Source of the DNA: Bedellia somnulentella
Lineage: Eukaryota > Arthropoda > Insecta > Lepidoptera > Bedelliidae
Assembly (NCBI GenBank): GCA_963576735.1
Contig: OY755183.1
Location: forward strand, 17,999,213-18,063,212
Length of the DNA: 64,000 nucleotides
Direction of reading: 5' to 3'
Part shown: in pieces, positions 10,990 through 21,575 of the stretch
Numbering within the stretch: the first letter of the stretch is position 1
Layout of the letters: each line of letters opens with the position of its first letter
Position numbers and translations under genes: made by a program
Notes under the pieces: model-generated
What the model was told of the DNA's origin: nothing
What the model saw: the letters and a program-made list of their open reading frames with translations, nothing else
Databases searched by the model: none

Positions 10990-11155
10990 AGGCGGGGGTC
11001 CAAAGTGAGAAGAATAAAAGAGCATGTATGAGAGGGATAATGTATGTAAGGGAAGCAAGAGAGGTTTGTCAAGATCATACTAAGTGGCGATCGATAGTAT
11101 TTGCCTACCCCAATGGGAATAATGGGCGTGAGTATAAGTAAGTAAGTAAGTTATT
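10990..11155 (+). repeat. LINE-T 3' end fragment
   Basis: Encodes the LINE ORF2 end (REVCQDHTKWRSIVFAYPNG-like, with a frameshift), then GGGCGTGAGTATAAGTAAGT with a (GTAA)n tail. Confidence 0.7.
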
Positions 11156-11159
11156 TTAT

Positions 11160-11728
11160 TTGTTTATAAAAGTAACAAAAAATATACTATAAGTAAAAAC
11201 TCTGCCTTGTGGGTTTTCTCAGATTATGCTCACTGTTAAAAACCTGCTTTAAATGGAGCTAACACAGAAATCCTTAATAAAGTTATCTTTATTATCCTTG
11301 GGTATTCTAGAGAGTTATAAGCAGAATTCTGGATTCTCAAGATGGCATTTCAACATAATATTATTTTGTTGTCAATCATTTTATGTAGCATGAAATGTAT
11401 GTTATATGTGTCACTCCAAATGGGTCCTGACTGAAAATCAGTGTTGTGTGTAAAACGCACAAAAATAAGCTGAGGCAGGACCTATTCACATTTGTTTCAT
11501 TTATTTTATTTTACTTTGTATCACTTTTTATGTCTCTTTTATAATTTTAATATTCAAGAAAACTGTGTAGTAGTAGCAAATGTGAATAAATCTCTTCTTT
11601 CTTTCTTATAATTTCCCAGAATAAAACTATTCCTAATCAAAATGTGTATTCCTACATCCAAAACCCAGGTTTCAAAGAGTAGAGGTGGCCACAAATGAAG
11701 GTTTTTAAACTAAATTATTTATTATATA
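11160..11728. other. intron sequence, possible old LINE 3' UTR
   Basis: Around 11430-11590 the text GACTGAAAATCAGTGTTGTG, AATAAGCTGAGGCAGGACCT and AATGTGAATAAATCTC resembles a LINE 3' untranslated region (compare 35990-36175). The rest is unremarkable. Confidence 0.35.
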
Positions 11729-11961
11729 GCTGTGTAGTGTCGGCTTAGAATAGCACTACCCTATTTAAGCGTGTGGATGTTCATAAGAGGCAACTATGGG
11801 TATTGGGGCTTTTGAAGTGATTTTTAGTGATGTGGTTAGAGACCCATTACCTTTATGTTACCATCTTTTCTCCACTTAACTTCCTAAAGTGTCTGAAGAA
11901 TTTCTTATTCTTAGGATCTGGCTTCTCTTTTTAGGGATTTATAGCCATGAGTATATGTATA
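11729..11961 (+). mobile_element. SINE-A copy
   Basis: Near full-length copy, head GCTGTGTAGTGTCGGCTTAG to tail GAGTATATGTAT. The long-TIR element at 11962 abuts its tail directly, as if it had inserted there. Confidence 0.85.
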
Positions 11962-12332
11962 TGTCGCAGGAAAATCGTCAAACTCGTTAACTTATAAGTT
12001 TCCTAGGAAACTTGTAAGTTGACGGAAATCCGTCAAACAGCATGTGAATTTACATCTTACCTGATAGTTTTTAGGAAACTTGTAAAATAACGGACTCACC
12101 TCAGGAAACTTGTCAATGAAGCGCTGGCGGCGCGAAGAGAGGGGTGTTAGTCAATGCTCATTGGCCGGCGGCGGTCACGTGACGTGACGCATTCGCGCGT
12201 TTTATCAACTCGACAATCAACACTAATATTTTCTTTACTTTACTTATGCAAATCTATTAATTTGCTATTATTTGCTGTCACTGACATTAAGTTAAAACGT
12301 TTTAAGAGTATTTATGAAATATTATTTTTGCT

Positions 12333-12588
12333 GCTGTGTAGTGTCGGCTTAGAATAGCTAGTGTTATGCCCATTTCTTCCGGTGGGTGTACGTAAGAGGT
12401 GACTAACGGTATTGGGGCTTATGAAGGATTTTTGGGCGATGAGGTTGGAGACCTATCACCAACAACCTTAATCTCTTCATCTTTTCCCCACTTAAGTTTC
12501 CGAAAGTGGCTGAGGAATTTCTAATTCCTTAGCTCTGGCTACCTCTTCTAGGGATTTATAGCCGTGAGTATATGTATGTATGTATGTA
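12333..12588 (+). mobile_element. SINE-A copy
   Basis: Full-length, with tail GTGAGTATATGTATGTATGT, located inside the long-TIR element. Confidence 0.88.
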
Positions 12589-12670
12589 ATTTGTTTAAGT
12601 ATATATCGTGATACTTTTAGTTGTATAGTATGAATACCACCTAAATAATTTAAAGAGCGTTTTAATACCG

Positions 12671-12920
12671 ATACATACATAACATACCTACACTCACGGC
12701 AATAACTCTCTAGAAGGGGTAGCCTTAGCGTCGGAGTTTAGGTACTTCTTGAAGTTAAATGGGAAAAGTTTGTTTTATAAACATTCATGGTGATAGGTTT
12801 CCAACCGCATCGCCAAAAAAACACTAAAAAAGCCCCAAAGTCCTTAGTCACCTCCAATGACATCCGTTCGTATAGGTTACCGCCAGAAATATGTTAGTGC
12901 TATTCTTAACCGATAATTGT
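12671..12920 (-). mobile_element. SINE-A copy (diverged)
   Basis: Minus-strand copy facing the one at 12333-12588. The two form an imperfect inverted pair with a loop of about 80 bp. Confidence 0.75.
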
Positions 12921-13977
12921 TAGATTTTAAACTCTTAATAATTTACTGCACTCATAATATTTTGTCCCGCGGTTGTCGCCAGAGGAAACCAAAGGCTTTT
13001 TAAGTGATTGTTGGGTGAAGTGGCTGCATTACCCATCGCCACCTTCTAATTCTGTAGCTCAAGATACATCATATTGTGATTCGCTACTGTGATGTGAGTG
13101 AGTGAAAAGCAAGTCAGAAGGTTGGTTGATTAGCAAATGGAAACTATTGTAAAAATCCGTTATTCCTAGTTTTCGTTTATTATTACTTAAGATTAACGGC
13201 TAGAAAACCCTTCTTTGAAACGCTCTTAGGCCAGTTCCTCAATTATATTTGAAAATATTAAAACATTGTCATTACTTTAAATTCATGCTTTTTACTCAAC
13301 CCACTTCTTAACCAATCAGCATAAGTAACTGGTTCTGTTAACAATGTCACTAGCAGCCATTAGGAAGCTTACAAATTTCCTAAATTATAAATTCAAAACT
13401 CGGAAACTTGTCAAAAATGATTCCCAATTACAAGTTTCCTGAGTTGAGTTCGTTATTTTACAAGTTTCCTAAAAACTATCAGGTAACATGTAAATTCGCT
13501 TGCTGTTTGACGGTTTTCCGTCAACTTACAAGTTTCCTAGGAAACTTATAAGTTAACGAGTTTGACGATTTTCCTGCGACATATATATATATTAACCCTC
13601 AAGCACTGACACCTTGATTTTTGTCATTAGTACTGATGTAGGTCCCTGAGACTCCCATAGAGAAAAACATTAAAATTTTACCAAAAGAAATAATTTTTAT
13701 AATGAATTATTTATTAAACTTTTAAAGAGAGTACAGAGCAGTGTTTTAACATTAAATTATAAAACATTTTAAACAAATTTTAAATTTTAAAGGAACTTTC
13801 AATATCAACACTATTTAAATGCACATTTTCAGTTCTTAAACTAAATAAAATAAAAAATATAAAATATATTTTCTTAAATCAACAAAAACATAATCTTATC
13901 TTACTAGTCTTTGTAATTCAGCCTTGTTTTTTAACAATTGTGAACACAAAAAAAAATGACTTTAGTTAAACTTTACT

Positions 13978-14994
13978 TCATTTTTGGATAATGCAATTAA
14001 CACATGCTGGCCTCGAGCAACTTAAACAAATAGGAAGTTTGCAAAATAAGCATAAGCATAATAAGCATAAACGTTCACGCCGCATATCCCAGAAGGGGTT
14101 GGCAGAGGTACTAATACTTCTGAACATCACGTGACTTTGTCATCTGGTGTTCAGAGTACCCACGTTTTGCATGGACAGTGTACTCACGTGATAGGGGGCA
14201 GGCCTATCGCCGTTTTGTACGAATACACTGTCACATGACTAAGTATAACTCAGCCATGTGGGTTTCCTCACGATGTTTTCCCTCACCGTTAACAACCATG
14301 ATAAATTAACCACACATATGTCTTTAGAAAAGACAAATTGGTGTGGGCCCCGACCCGGGATTTGAACACTAGTCGCTTGCATGTTAACCGAGTGTTCTAC
14401 CCACTGGGCTATCACGGCTGTCATACATATTGTGTCTTCCTCTTTTTTTTATAGTCGCATATATTGCAGTACTTCCTTTTTGCAAGTTTTTCATTCTCTG
14501 GATTGATTTGTTGAGCCTGTCGAGGTTTGTTTAAAATTTGTGAAATAGTGAATTTGATGTGTTCAGGGACGTGAGGATTAGATAATCTGCTCTCCATATG
14601 GTTTTGAACTAGCCCTTTTGCTACATTTTTTATAAATTCTGATCGTTTGTATGACTGTCCGGAAAGAACATAAGAATTAACTGAAGCGATATCCAAAATA
14701 CGGAAAAAAATATTACGGGGCCAACGTCGTGTTCTTCTTTTGCAATTCATCTTTGAACATTTCTCATCAAGAGCATCGACGCCTCCTTTAGTTGCTAAGA
14801 CCATGATCCAAGGGCTCAATATCATCTGCAGCAGTTTCCAGTTCCGTGTCGGACAGACTACATTCAGGTTCGTCTTGAGACTCCATGACCTCCATAACAA
14901 AATTTTCGTCGATGTCCAAATCACCGCTAAAATCATCATCTCCTTCACTAAAAAGCCACTCTTCTACTATTGCAGCTGAGGAAGGGTCTGACAA
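13978..14994 (-). pseudogene. piggyBac transposase remnant
   Basis: Three pieces on the minus strand. An acidic N-terminal stretch of ~68 residues (MSDPSSAAIVEEWLFSEGDD...) comes first; a possible acceptor lies just upstream at 15050-15052. The C-terminal part follows in another frame, with TKGGVDALDEKCSKM, RTRRWPRNIFF and KRKYCNICDYKKKRKTQYV, typical of piggyBac. After the SINE, the last part of the cysteine-rich domain (CKLPICLSCSRPACVNC) ends with TGA at 13978. The DDD catalytic core is absent, so no active enzyme can be made. Confidence 0.82.
14048..14420 (-). mobile_element. SINE-B (tRNA-headed) inside piggyBac
   Basis: On the minus strand it begins with a tRNA-like head: A box TAGCCCAGTGGGT and B box GTGTTCAAATCCC. 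Next come a body with GACAGTGTATTCGTACAAAA and CCCCTTCTGGGATATGCGGC, then a (TTATGC)n tail. It splits the cysteine-rich domain of the piggyBac transposase. Confidence 0.85.
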
Positions 14995-15334
14995 GTTAAT
15001 TTCACGTGGATGCCGTGAGCGAGAAGTACTTGGTTGCTCAGAATCGATCCTAAAAATAAAATTAATATTGTTACAAAATGTTACGTACTCAATGACATAG
15101 GTCTGTGGGACCTACAAAAAAATTTCAAACTTCGATTCTTACCTCAAATATGCGCGAAGCGGCCCGTCCTCTTCACTGCTCGCGGCGTACTAACGAACTT
15201 GAAGGTAGACAAAAGTACAACACGATCCGGTGCAGTAGAGCGAGAGAGCGAGTGTTTTTTTTCGGCGCGGGAGTCTAATAGACCTATATCAGTGCTTAAG
15301 GGTTAAATAAAACTAGAACAGAAACTTATCCAAC

Positions 15335-15536
15335 CTTTCTCAACTTTCTGAGTTTGCACCGGTTTGAAGAGCAATGCAAGTTCCTTCTGCTCTTTAAGTT
15401 TCTGTTCCTTCTCCTTCTTTTTGTCATCCATAGGTTTGGCAGGGTGGATGCCGCCACTTTTTACTTGCTTTTCTACTTGCTGAATGAATTTCTGCTGTTT
15501 TGCTCCTTTTTTGTTTTTAAGACCAAATGTTTTGTC
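15335..15536 (-). CDS. ZC3H15: ZC3H15/DFRP1 homologue, coding exon 2
   Basis: This 202 nt exon (67 codons plus one base, phase 1) runs from an acceptor (TTTTCAG, ending at 15537) to a GT donor at 15333-15334. It begins [18 protein letters not shown], almost identical to the start of the conserved region of animal ZC3H15, then a lysine/glutamate-rich, probably helical stretch, and [16 protein letters not shown] before the first zinc finger in exon 3. A piggyBac element begins about 30 bp downstream of the donor, in the intron. Confidence 0.95.
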
Positions 15537-15599
15537 CTGAAAATACAATAGGTCTATCTCTATTAAACAGTTCTCAACAAAAATAAGTAACAAAAGTTA

Positions 15600-16563
15600 T
15601 CTATACTTATAATAAATCTGTAGAGAGGTCAATTCTGTACATGAAATATATTTTCAAAATAACTATCAGGTGGTGATTAGGGATCGATACTGATGCCAAA
15701 AATGCAATCAGTAAAATTTTTGTCTGTCTGTCTGTCTGTCTGTCGGTTTGTATGTTCCTTATGGAAACAAAAACTACTAAACGGATTTTAACGAAACTTG
15801 GTACAATTATTCTCCATACTCCTGGGCAGGTTTTTGTATACTTTCCAGCAGAGTAGTAAAGGGGAATTTTGGGAAATTTTGGGGAAACGGGAGAAATTAC
15901 TACATTTTTTAAGCTTCCGTCGCGTGTGCAGCCTTAATGGTTAAACTTACATAGAAATCATGTGTTGCGGAAATATTCTTCATAAAATTATCTAAAAAAA
16001 AATACTCAACAGTATATGTCTATCTTTTATGGTTGACTCACAATAACACGTTCAACAATTCCTGATAGCTTAGCAGTTCGGAACATCCTGATTATATTTG
16101 TTTACTCTTACATTTGTAAACCTCTAACTCATCCCTAATTTAAAAATGTTGACATTATTATCTATTCAATAAAAAAGAATCATAGAAATCGGTAGACAAA
16201 CACCGAAATTATACATAAAATAAGCCATCGCGCCCGTGATCGAAACCAAATCTTTACTAATTTACATATAACATACTAGATGGCGCCAGTAGTTGCATCC
16301 TACGACACGTAATGATTTATTTTTTAGATTGTTATAAATACTTCATAGCGTTTTATTCCAAAATTTGCTATTAAACGGAAATACTGAACCGTTCATTAAA
16401 GCGCATTAAAAATCACCAAACTACACTGTTTAGGGAGTGCTATAAATTTAATAAATTGAAAACATTGCGCTGAGTTTCACAATGCTTGAGAAGTGACTAA
16501 AGAAAGAAACCTCAGATATTTAAAAAACAGCGCTACCCGTGCGAAGCTGGGACGATCCACTAG
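15600..16563 (+). mobile_element. non-autonomous Helitron-like element, Hel-1 (full copy)
   Basis: Starts TCTATACTTATAATAAATCT and ends GCGAAGCTGGGACGATCCAC then TAG, i.e. 5'-TC...CTAG-3', inserted between A (15599) and T (16564), as Helitrons do. It is 964 bp with no ORF and a (GTCT)n microsatellite near the 5' end. Three further copies lie in the window. It sits in ZC3H15 intron 1. Confidence 0.78.
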
Positions 16564-16662
16564 TTTATGAATAAATGTATTTAAGGAAGCACAGGAATAC
16601 TTTTTCTTCACATAAATATTTGGGATAAACCATGAAATTCTTTTGAATAAAAGACAAAACAC

Positions 16663-16725
16663 ACATATACTCATGGCTATAAATACCTAGAAGGGGTAGC
16701 CGGAGCTAAGGAATTAGAAAAGACA
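16663..16725 (-). mobile_element. SINE-A 3' fragment
   Basis: Only the last ~60 bp of the family (TATACTCATGGCTATAAATA, GGGGTAGCCGGAGCTAAGGA). Confidence 0.7.
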
Positions 16726-16754
16726 ATAGTTAAATACACATACACATACCCTAG

Positions 16755-17260
16755 CTAACGTATGTTGGCAAGGCACGTCTGGCTGCAGACAGTTTAAAGA
16801 GGCAATGCCAACTCTTTGAAAAAATCTGACTTACAACTGTCTGAAGTAAAACTCTTACGCCTTAGCAGACCAAATCTACAAACTCTAGTGGGTGTTATCA
16901 CAGGGCACTATGCCCTAAACAAACACTTCCACACTCTAGGCATCACCGACAGCCCTCTGTGCCGTGCGTGCATGGAGGTGGATGAAACGGTCTCTCATGT
17001 GCTCCAGGAATGCAACGGAGTAACTGATATCCGAAATAACACCATCGGATCCAAAAAGTCGCTACCAGAGGCAATGGCTGACCTGGATAAGCTTTTGTCT
17101 TTCTGGTCTGAATTAGGTTGGGAAACTTAAACGGCCAAATGGCCCACGTACAATGGCCCACCTCGTAGCTGGGTTAAGTGCGGAAACCTGAGGCGGTTTG
17201 TATTAATTTATTTTAGGGTCAGCCAACAATACACTTGGACTTTTCTCTTTAGTAAACATT
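16755..17260 (+). pseudogene. LINE pol C-terminal fragment
   Basis: Open frame 16816-17130 ends a LINE ORF2: LQTLVGVITGHYALNKHFH, a zinc-knuckle-like stretch CRACMEVDETVSHVLQECNG (C-x2-C...H...C) and LLSFWSELGWET before the stop. This layout is known from the end of RNase H-bearing LINEs. The residues just upstream are in a shifted frame, so the piece is a decayed 5'-truncated copy. Confidence 0.75.
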
Positions 17261-17352
17261 GTTAATATATTCAAGGATAATCTTTGTAGATACCTGTTAG
17301 GTAACAGCACAATGTGACAGACATGTACACACATAAATATGTCCCCTCAGAA

Positions 17353-17483
17353 AGGCAAGCACAAGCATTTGTTTTATTGACACAATAATGGTTAGAATGA
17401 GATGGCAGTATACGATACTAAGTAAGAGATGGCTGCTTTATCCCGCGCGATAACTGGTTTAAACACGGCTCGTACTAGCTCTG
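17353..17483. repeat. ~135 bp palindromic MITE family M1, copy 1
   Basis: Shares GATGGCAGTATACGATACTA, AAGAGATGGCTGCTTTATCC and GTTTAAACACGGCTCGT with copies at 41735 and 58434. This copy has decayed ends. Confidence 0.75.
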
Positions 17484-18016
17484 CTGAATAGCACCAAACA
17501 ACTTCCTCCTCTGGGTGTTGTATCAGCCATAAAGGTATTGGGCCTAGTTGGGTAATTGTTGATATATGTGCGAAATAATGCAAAACTGCAGAAAATATGG
17601 CATTTTAACGACTTTTCACTTTCTATTACTTGTTTCTCTGTTATTGCTGCTTAGTATCTTACATTCTCAAAAGGTTAGTAGTTTTAGCTTTGTTACAACC
17701 AGCCATAGAAGTGCCTTATTTTATCTTGATCTATCAATTGTTAATGCTCAGCTAACTTATTAATAGTACAGGCCATTACATATAACCATAACAACAAGTA
17801 CATAAATAAAATAATTTGAAATTGTAGTGATATTTGTTTTTTCATCTATATGTTCATCTCATGAAAGTGTCATTCTTTTAACATTATCTCAATAGAACCC
17901 AAGCCAAAGTAACCAAATCCATATCATATATATAGGTTAGAAATCACAGCTGGTTGGTTGGCTTTATAGGAATTTGAATTTTTGTTTATTAATGAGATAA
18001 TTTAAGATCAGCTTAC
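17484..18016. other. intron 1 sequence, nothing recognised
   Basis: AT-rich remainder of ZC3H15 intron 1, up to the donor of exon 1. Confidence 0.5.
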
Positions 18017-18097
18017 CTCAATAACCTTCTCTTTCTTCTTCTGCTCCGTTTTTTTACTGCCGGTAGCTGCTGCAGCAGGCGCTTTTTTTGGTGGCAT
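18017..18097 (-). CDS. ZC3H15: ZC3H15/DFRP1 homologue, coding exon 1 (start codon)
   Basis: Start ATG at 18095-18097 (minus strand), 27 codons to a GTAAGC donor at 18011-18016. It encodes MPPKKAPAAAATGSKK then a lysine-rich TEQKKKEKVIE stretch, the typical N-terminus of ZC3H15 (MPPKK... and EQKKKEK are conserved in animals). Phase 0 joins DKTFG of exon 2. The gene product partners DRG1 in translation-related GTPase function. The 1.28 kb upstream separates it from the divergent TMEM64-like gene. Confidence 0.95.
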
Positions 18098-19372
18098 GGT
18101 TACTAGTTTTCTGCTATCCAACTAAATTAAACTATGTCCTAAACGGTAATAGATATAAGTCCTTTCCGCTGTTAAGGCTCAGCTGTTTCTTCACTATTAC
18201 CTAGAAATATAACAAGAAACTAAGAGCATAAATGCATAATTTTAATAATTTGTCCACATTTGAGTTGGACGATACGTATACGTACTAAAAATAAAAAAAT
18301 AAAATGACAATGACAGCAACAGCATATGAATGAGTGTTGACTGACACATGTGCGACTACAGTGAATTTACTTCACGATTTGACCAATCGTGTAATTCGTT
18401 TACCAATACTAAACGTCTAAATCGACTGTTATGGAAAAAAACACAATTTTACCGAGTTTCTAGGGAAGGTACTTCGATTTCCCCGTTAATTGCTATGGGT
18501 GCAAAACATAATGGGGCTTTAAAATTATAGTGATACTTGGGCGATGTGGGCAGTTGGAAACCCAACAAAAAAACATTTTACAAAATTTTCTTTACTTTTC
18601 TTTCAAAAGTGGCCCAGAGAATTTTAATTCTGAAGATCCCGTCTCGTTTCGTATGTATATTATTCAAGTAACTAATACACTTAAAAATAGTTTGCTTGCA
18701 TAAGCCACACAACACTAAGAAATAATGAGGGGTTTCTGGGGTGTGCAATGTGACAGTTCTAATTTGTAAAATGCGGCCAGTCAAGTTGACTGACTGAACA
18801 GAGCTATTAGTAAAAGAAAATAATTCTATGGGTTTTGGTTGTATTATAAAATTTAATTAAATGGTATCACCTTAAAAGCATATACAACTAAATAGAAAAG
18901 CATTTTTAGAAATCGATTGACTGATAAAGTATTTATCGCGTAATATACATACAAAAAGTATATTATATTGAGTATCACATTTTTTGAAGTCCGTCGAAAA
19001 AGACGACAACTTAAGGGAATCAGCACATTGTGTTGAGCAGGATCAGGGAATGCTATGTGTGCCACCCGAAGCCTTATAAAATACATTGACATTTTCAGCG
19101 GCTAGTTTTCTTTTCCCACTGTCTGTACGATAAATTTGTAGTCTGGTAACTTTATCTTTTTTGCCATACAATAAAATAAACAAGGCAAGGCATGGCAACT
19201 AAATTATAAAAAAAAACAGTCAAATAAATGTACGTTGCGGAGATGGTGTATCGTGCAAATAGAATTAAATTAAACTTTATTTTTAAATGAAACTAAGTGT
19301 GTGAGTGTTTTTTTAAGAAAGCCTCGGTTAATGGCTTCGTGATTGTTAATTTGCTCAATAAAAAGTAGCACA
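18098..19372. promoter_or_regulatory. divergent intergenic region between ZC3H15 and TMEM64 genes
   Basis: Only 1.28 kb lies between the two start codons, so both promoters and 5' untranslated regions must be here or shared. I see no clear TATA box or initiator. A degenerate SINE-A (18480-18660) occupies part of it. Confidence 0.5.
18480..18660 (+). mobile_element. SINE-A copy, degenerate
   Basis: Recognisable as GGGCTTTAAAATT, GGGCGATGTGGGCAGTTGGA, AAAAGTGGCCCAGAGAATTT and a tail TCGTATGTATAT. Among the oldest copies here. Confidence 0.6.
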
Positions 19373-19909
19373 ATGCATACGATCGACGTGGAACAACAGA
19401 CTGACCCGACCGTGGTCCAAAGAAAGAAAAGTTTATGGGCTAAAATTAACAGCAGGACGACATACACGTATTTATTTAACATAACGTTAATAGTGCTATT
19501 ACTCATATGTATAGTGCTGGTCCTCTATTTCTTCAAAGAGTACCTAAATACTATTTTGTTTTGGGTAGACAGCCAGGACCCATGGATAATGTTTTTAATG
19601 TTTATGGGACTATTTTTAATTGTAAGTTTCCCGATAACTATAGGGTACTTGGTGTTAGTAATAACGAGTGGATATTTGTTCGGAATTGTGAAGGGGTTGG
19701 GGACAGTGTTAGTGAGTGCCAATTTTGGGGTTGCAGTGGCCCATTATACCTTGCGAGCTATTCGCGGGTATTTACCAGTCGACAAGTTTTTGAAAAACGA
19801 TGTTACTAGAGCATTGTTGAAAGTGATCACTGGACCGCAAGCATTTAAAATTGTGTTCTTTGCAAGACTTACTCCTGTTCCTTTTGGATTGCAAAACACT
19901 ATTTTCGCT
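19373..19909 (+). CDS. TMEM64: TMEM64-like membrane protein, coding exon 1
   Basis: 179 codons from ATG 19373 to a GTAAGT donor. The start is the first in-frame ATG; the open frame upstream lacks one. A polar N-terminus is followed by a membrane segment (~36-55), a long hydrophobic region (~72-94) and ITSGYLFGIVKGLG (98-110), typical of the SNARE-associated/VTT (TVP38/TMEM64) domain. The family motif FFARLTPVPFGLQN spans 162-175. It is a multi-pass protein, expected in ER or Golgi membranes; vertebrate TMEM64 is linked to calcium signalling and lipid scramblase-like relatives. The protein continues in exons 2 and 3 for 273 residues in total. Confidence 0.92.
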
Positions 19910-20234
19910 GTAAGTATGATAAGAAAATGAAATAACTTTAATATTATACTATTGTTCTTTATGCAGCCATTCTTTTATGATCTTCAACTACATTAAATAC
20001 ATTTGAATAAATTTCAAAGCTGAAGAGTCACCTTGAGCTCTGTTTAAATATTGCCATGCTTCTATTATAGAAACATCTAGCTAGCTATTTTTTTTAAAAT
20101 AGCATAAAGCAATTTAAACCTTTTTTTTTTCTTTTAACTAACAGCCACATCCATTTCTTTTTATTGTTCTTTTTTTCCATGTGGCAAGTGATGCAGTTAA
20201 AAATAAAGCCAGTTTATTTGGTCATATAATAACT
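19910..20234. other. start of TMEM64 intron 1, nothing recognised
   Basis: AT-rich intron sequence after the donor; no repeat or coding signal. Confidence 0.5.
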
Positions 20235-20585
20235 AAACATGATAGCTCAGTGGGTAGAACTCCTCTTATCGTGCAGACAATGAGGGTTCAAATCCCAGGT
20301 CCTGCCTACATCAATTTATCTTATCTACGGACATATGTGTGGTTAATTCATCATGGTTAGGGTCATTACAGGTTAGGAAAAACATTGTGAGGAAACCCAC
20401 ATGTACTTAGTTATGTGACAGTGTATTCGTACAGAACTGTGATAGGCCTGCCCCCTATCATGTGAATACACTGTCAAAGCAAAATTTGGGTACTCTGAAC
20501 ACCAGGTGCCAATGTCATGTGTTGTTCAGAAATATTATTACCTCTGCCAACCCCTACGGGGATATGCGGCTTGAATGTTTGAGTT
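20235..20585 (+). mobile_element. SINE-B (tRNA-headed) copy
   Basis: A box TAGCTCAGTGGGTAG and B box GGTTCAAATCCC are well kept, followed by the family body and the CCCCTACGGGGATATGCGGC terminal segment. Not a functional tRNA gene: no cloverleaf 3' half is present. Confidence 0.85.
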
Positions 20586-20926
20586 GAATATAATACTGTA
20601 TTGAAGATCTTATAGAATCACCGAAGTGCATGAAGTTGAAAGTTACATGGATAGTTTGAACTTCGCTTTAGAAACATAAAAAAATATGAAGTAGGTATTG
20701 GGTACTTATTATAATTATGCCATCAGAATTCATGCACAAAAACATATGGCTCTATACAAAGTCTTAACATAAATATTTTTCTTTGACTAAAAGTGAATGG
20801 GCATTTTGTCCTGACATTTTCCCCACGGCCAGTAGCTCTCTCAAATTAAATATGGCAAATTGTTTGTTGGTAATAAAGAAAGTTATTATTTTGCCTATAG
20901 ATATAAATAAATTATTTTTTTAATTT

Positions 20927-21168
20927 GCCGTGTAGTGTCGGCTTAGAATAACACTACCCCATTTCTACCCATGGGTGATCGTAAGAGGCGACTAAGGGTG
21001 TAGGGGTTATTAAGTGATTTTTGGGCGATGTGGTTGGAGACCCGTTACCAAAAACATTTATTAATCATCTTTTCCCCAATCAACTTCCGAAAGTGGCTGA
21101 GGAATTTATCATTCCTGAGCTCTGGCTACCCCGTTAAGGGATTTATAGCCGTGAGTATATGTATGTAA
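20927..21168 (+). mobile_element. SINE-A copy
   Basis: Full length, from GCCGTGTAGTGTCGGCTTAG to GTGAGTATATGTATGTA. Confidence 0.9.
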
Positions 21169-21424
21169 ATGAATCAGTAGCTCAGAAAATGTTTAACTAA
21201 GTTTCACACGTGCAGGCAAATTCTTTGTGTTTTTTGGGAAGTTACTCTGACACTTTAAAGGACAATGAAGAAAGAGTAAATGTAAATCAAGGTTAAGTTT
21301 TCAGTATTTCTGTCACCCCTTCCAATACTGCTGGAGAGTTATATATGACATGACTATCTTTTAAGGAATTACAGCAATAACAAGTCATCCAATATGTCGA
21401 GTTATATATATATAATATTTTGTT

Positions 21425-21575
21425 TGAATATTGAATACACATGATAGAGGGCAGGCCTATCGCCACAGTGTATGCTTACACTGTCACAGTATGACTAAGT
21501 ACAACTCAGACCCGTGGGGTTTCCTCACGATGTTTCCCATCGCCATTACCAACCTAAATAAACCTGCACTTTTAT
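21425..21575 (-). mobile_element. SINE-B fragment
   Basis: Middle part only (GGGCAGGCCTATCGCC and CGTGGGGTTTCCTCACGATG on the plus strand). Confidence 0.7.

Larger units (their letters stand above)
11962..13581. mobile_element. hAT-like DNA element with ~165 bp inverted repeats
   Basis: The two ends, TGTCGCAGGAAAATCGTCAA and its complement, remain similar for about 165 bp. Flanking 8-mers TATGTATA and TATATATA agree at 7 of 8 positions, suggesting a hAT-type target duplication. Each arm has three GGAAACTTGT motifs. No transposase is present; the interior holds two SINE-A copies and a GC-rich stretch near 12121-12200. It is non-autonomous and its superfamily is tentative. Confidence 0.7.
13596..15302 (-). 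mobile_element. internally deleted piggyBac element
   Basis: Bounded by TTAA at 13592-13595 and 15303-15306, with terminal repeats CCCTCAAGCACTGA and TCAGTGCTTAAGGG. The interior encodes, on the minus strand, an acidic piggyBac N-terminus and a C-terminus, but the catalytic core between them is missing. A tRNA-headed SINE (14048-14420) lies in the C-terminal cysteine-rich region. The right TTAA is only 27 bp past the splice donor of ZC3H15 exon 2. Confidence 0.88.

Noticed and set aside
15720..15743. CRISPR-like or satellite array (GTCT)n
   Set aside because: Simple microsatellite inside each Hel-1 copy; no spacers.
20235..20300. tRNA gene candidate
   Set aside because: A and B boxes are present but the rest of a cloverleaf is not, and the same head occurs in dispersed copies: a tRNA-derived SINE.
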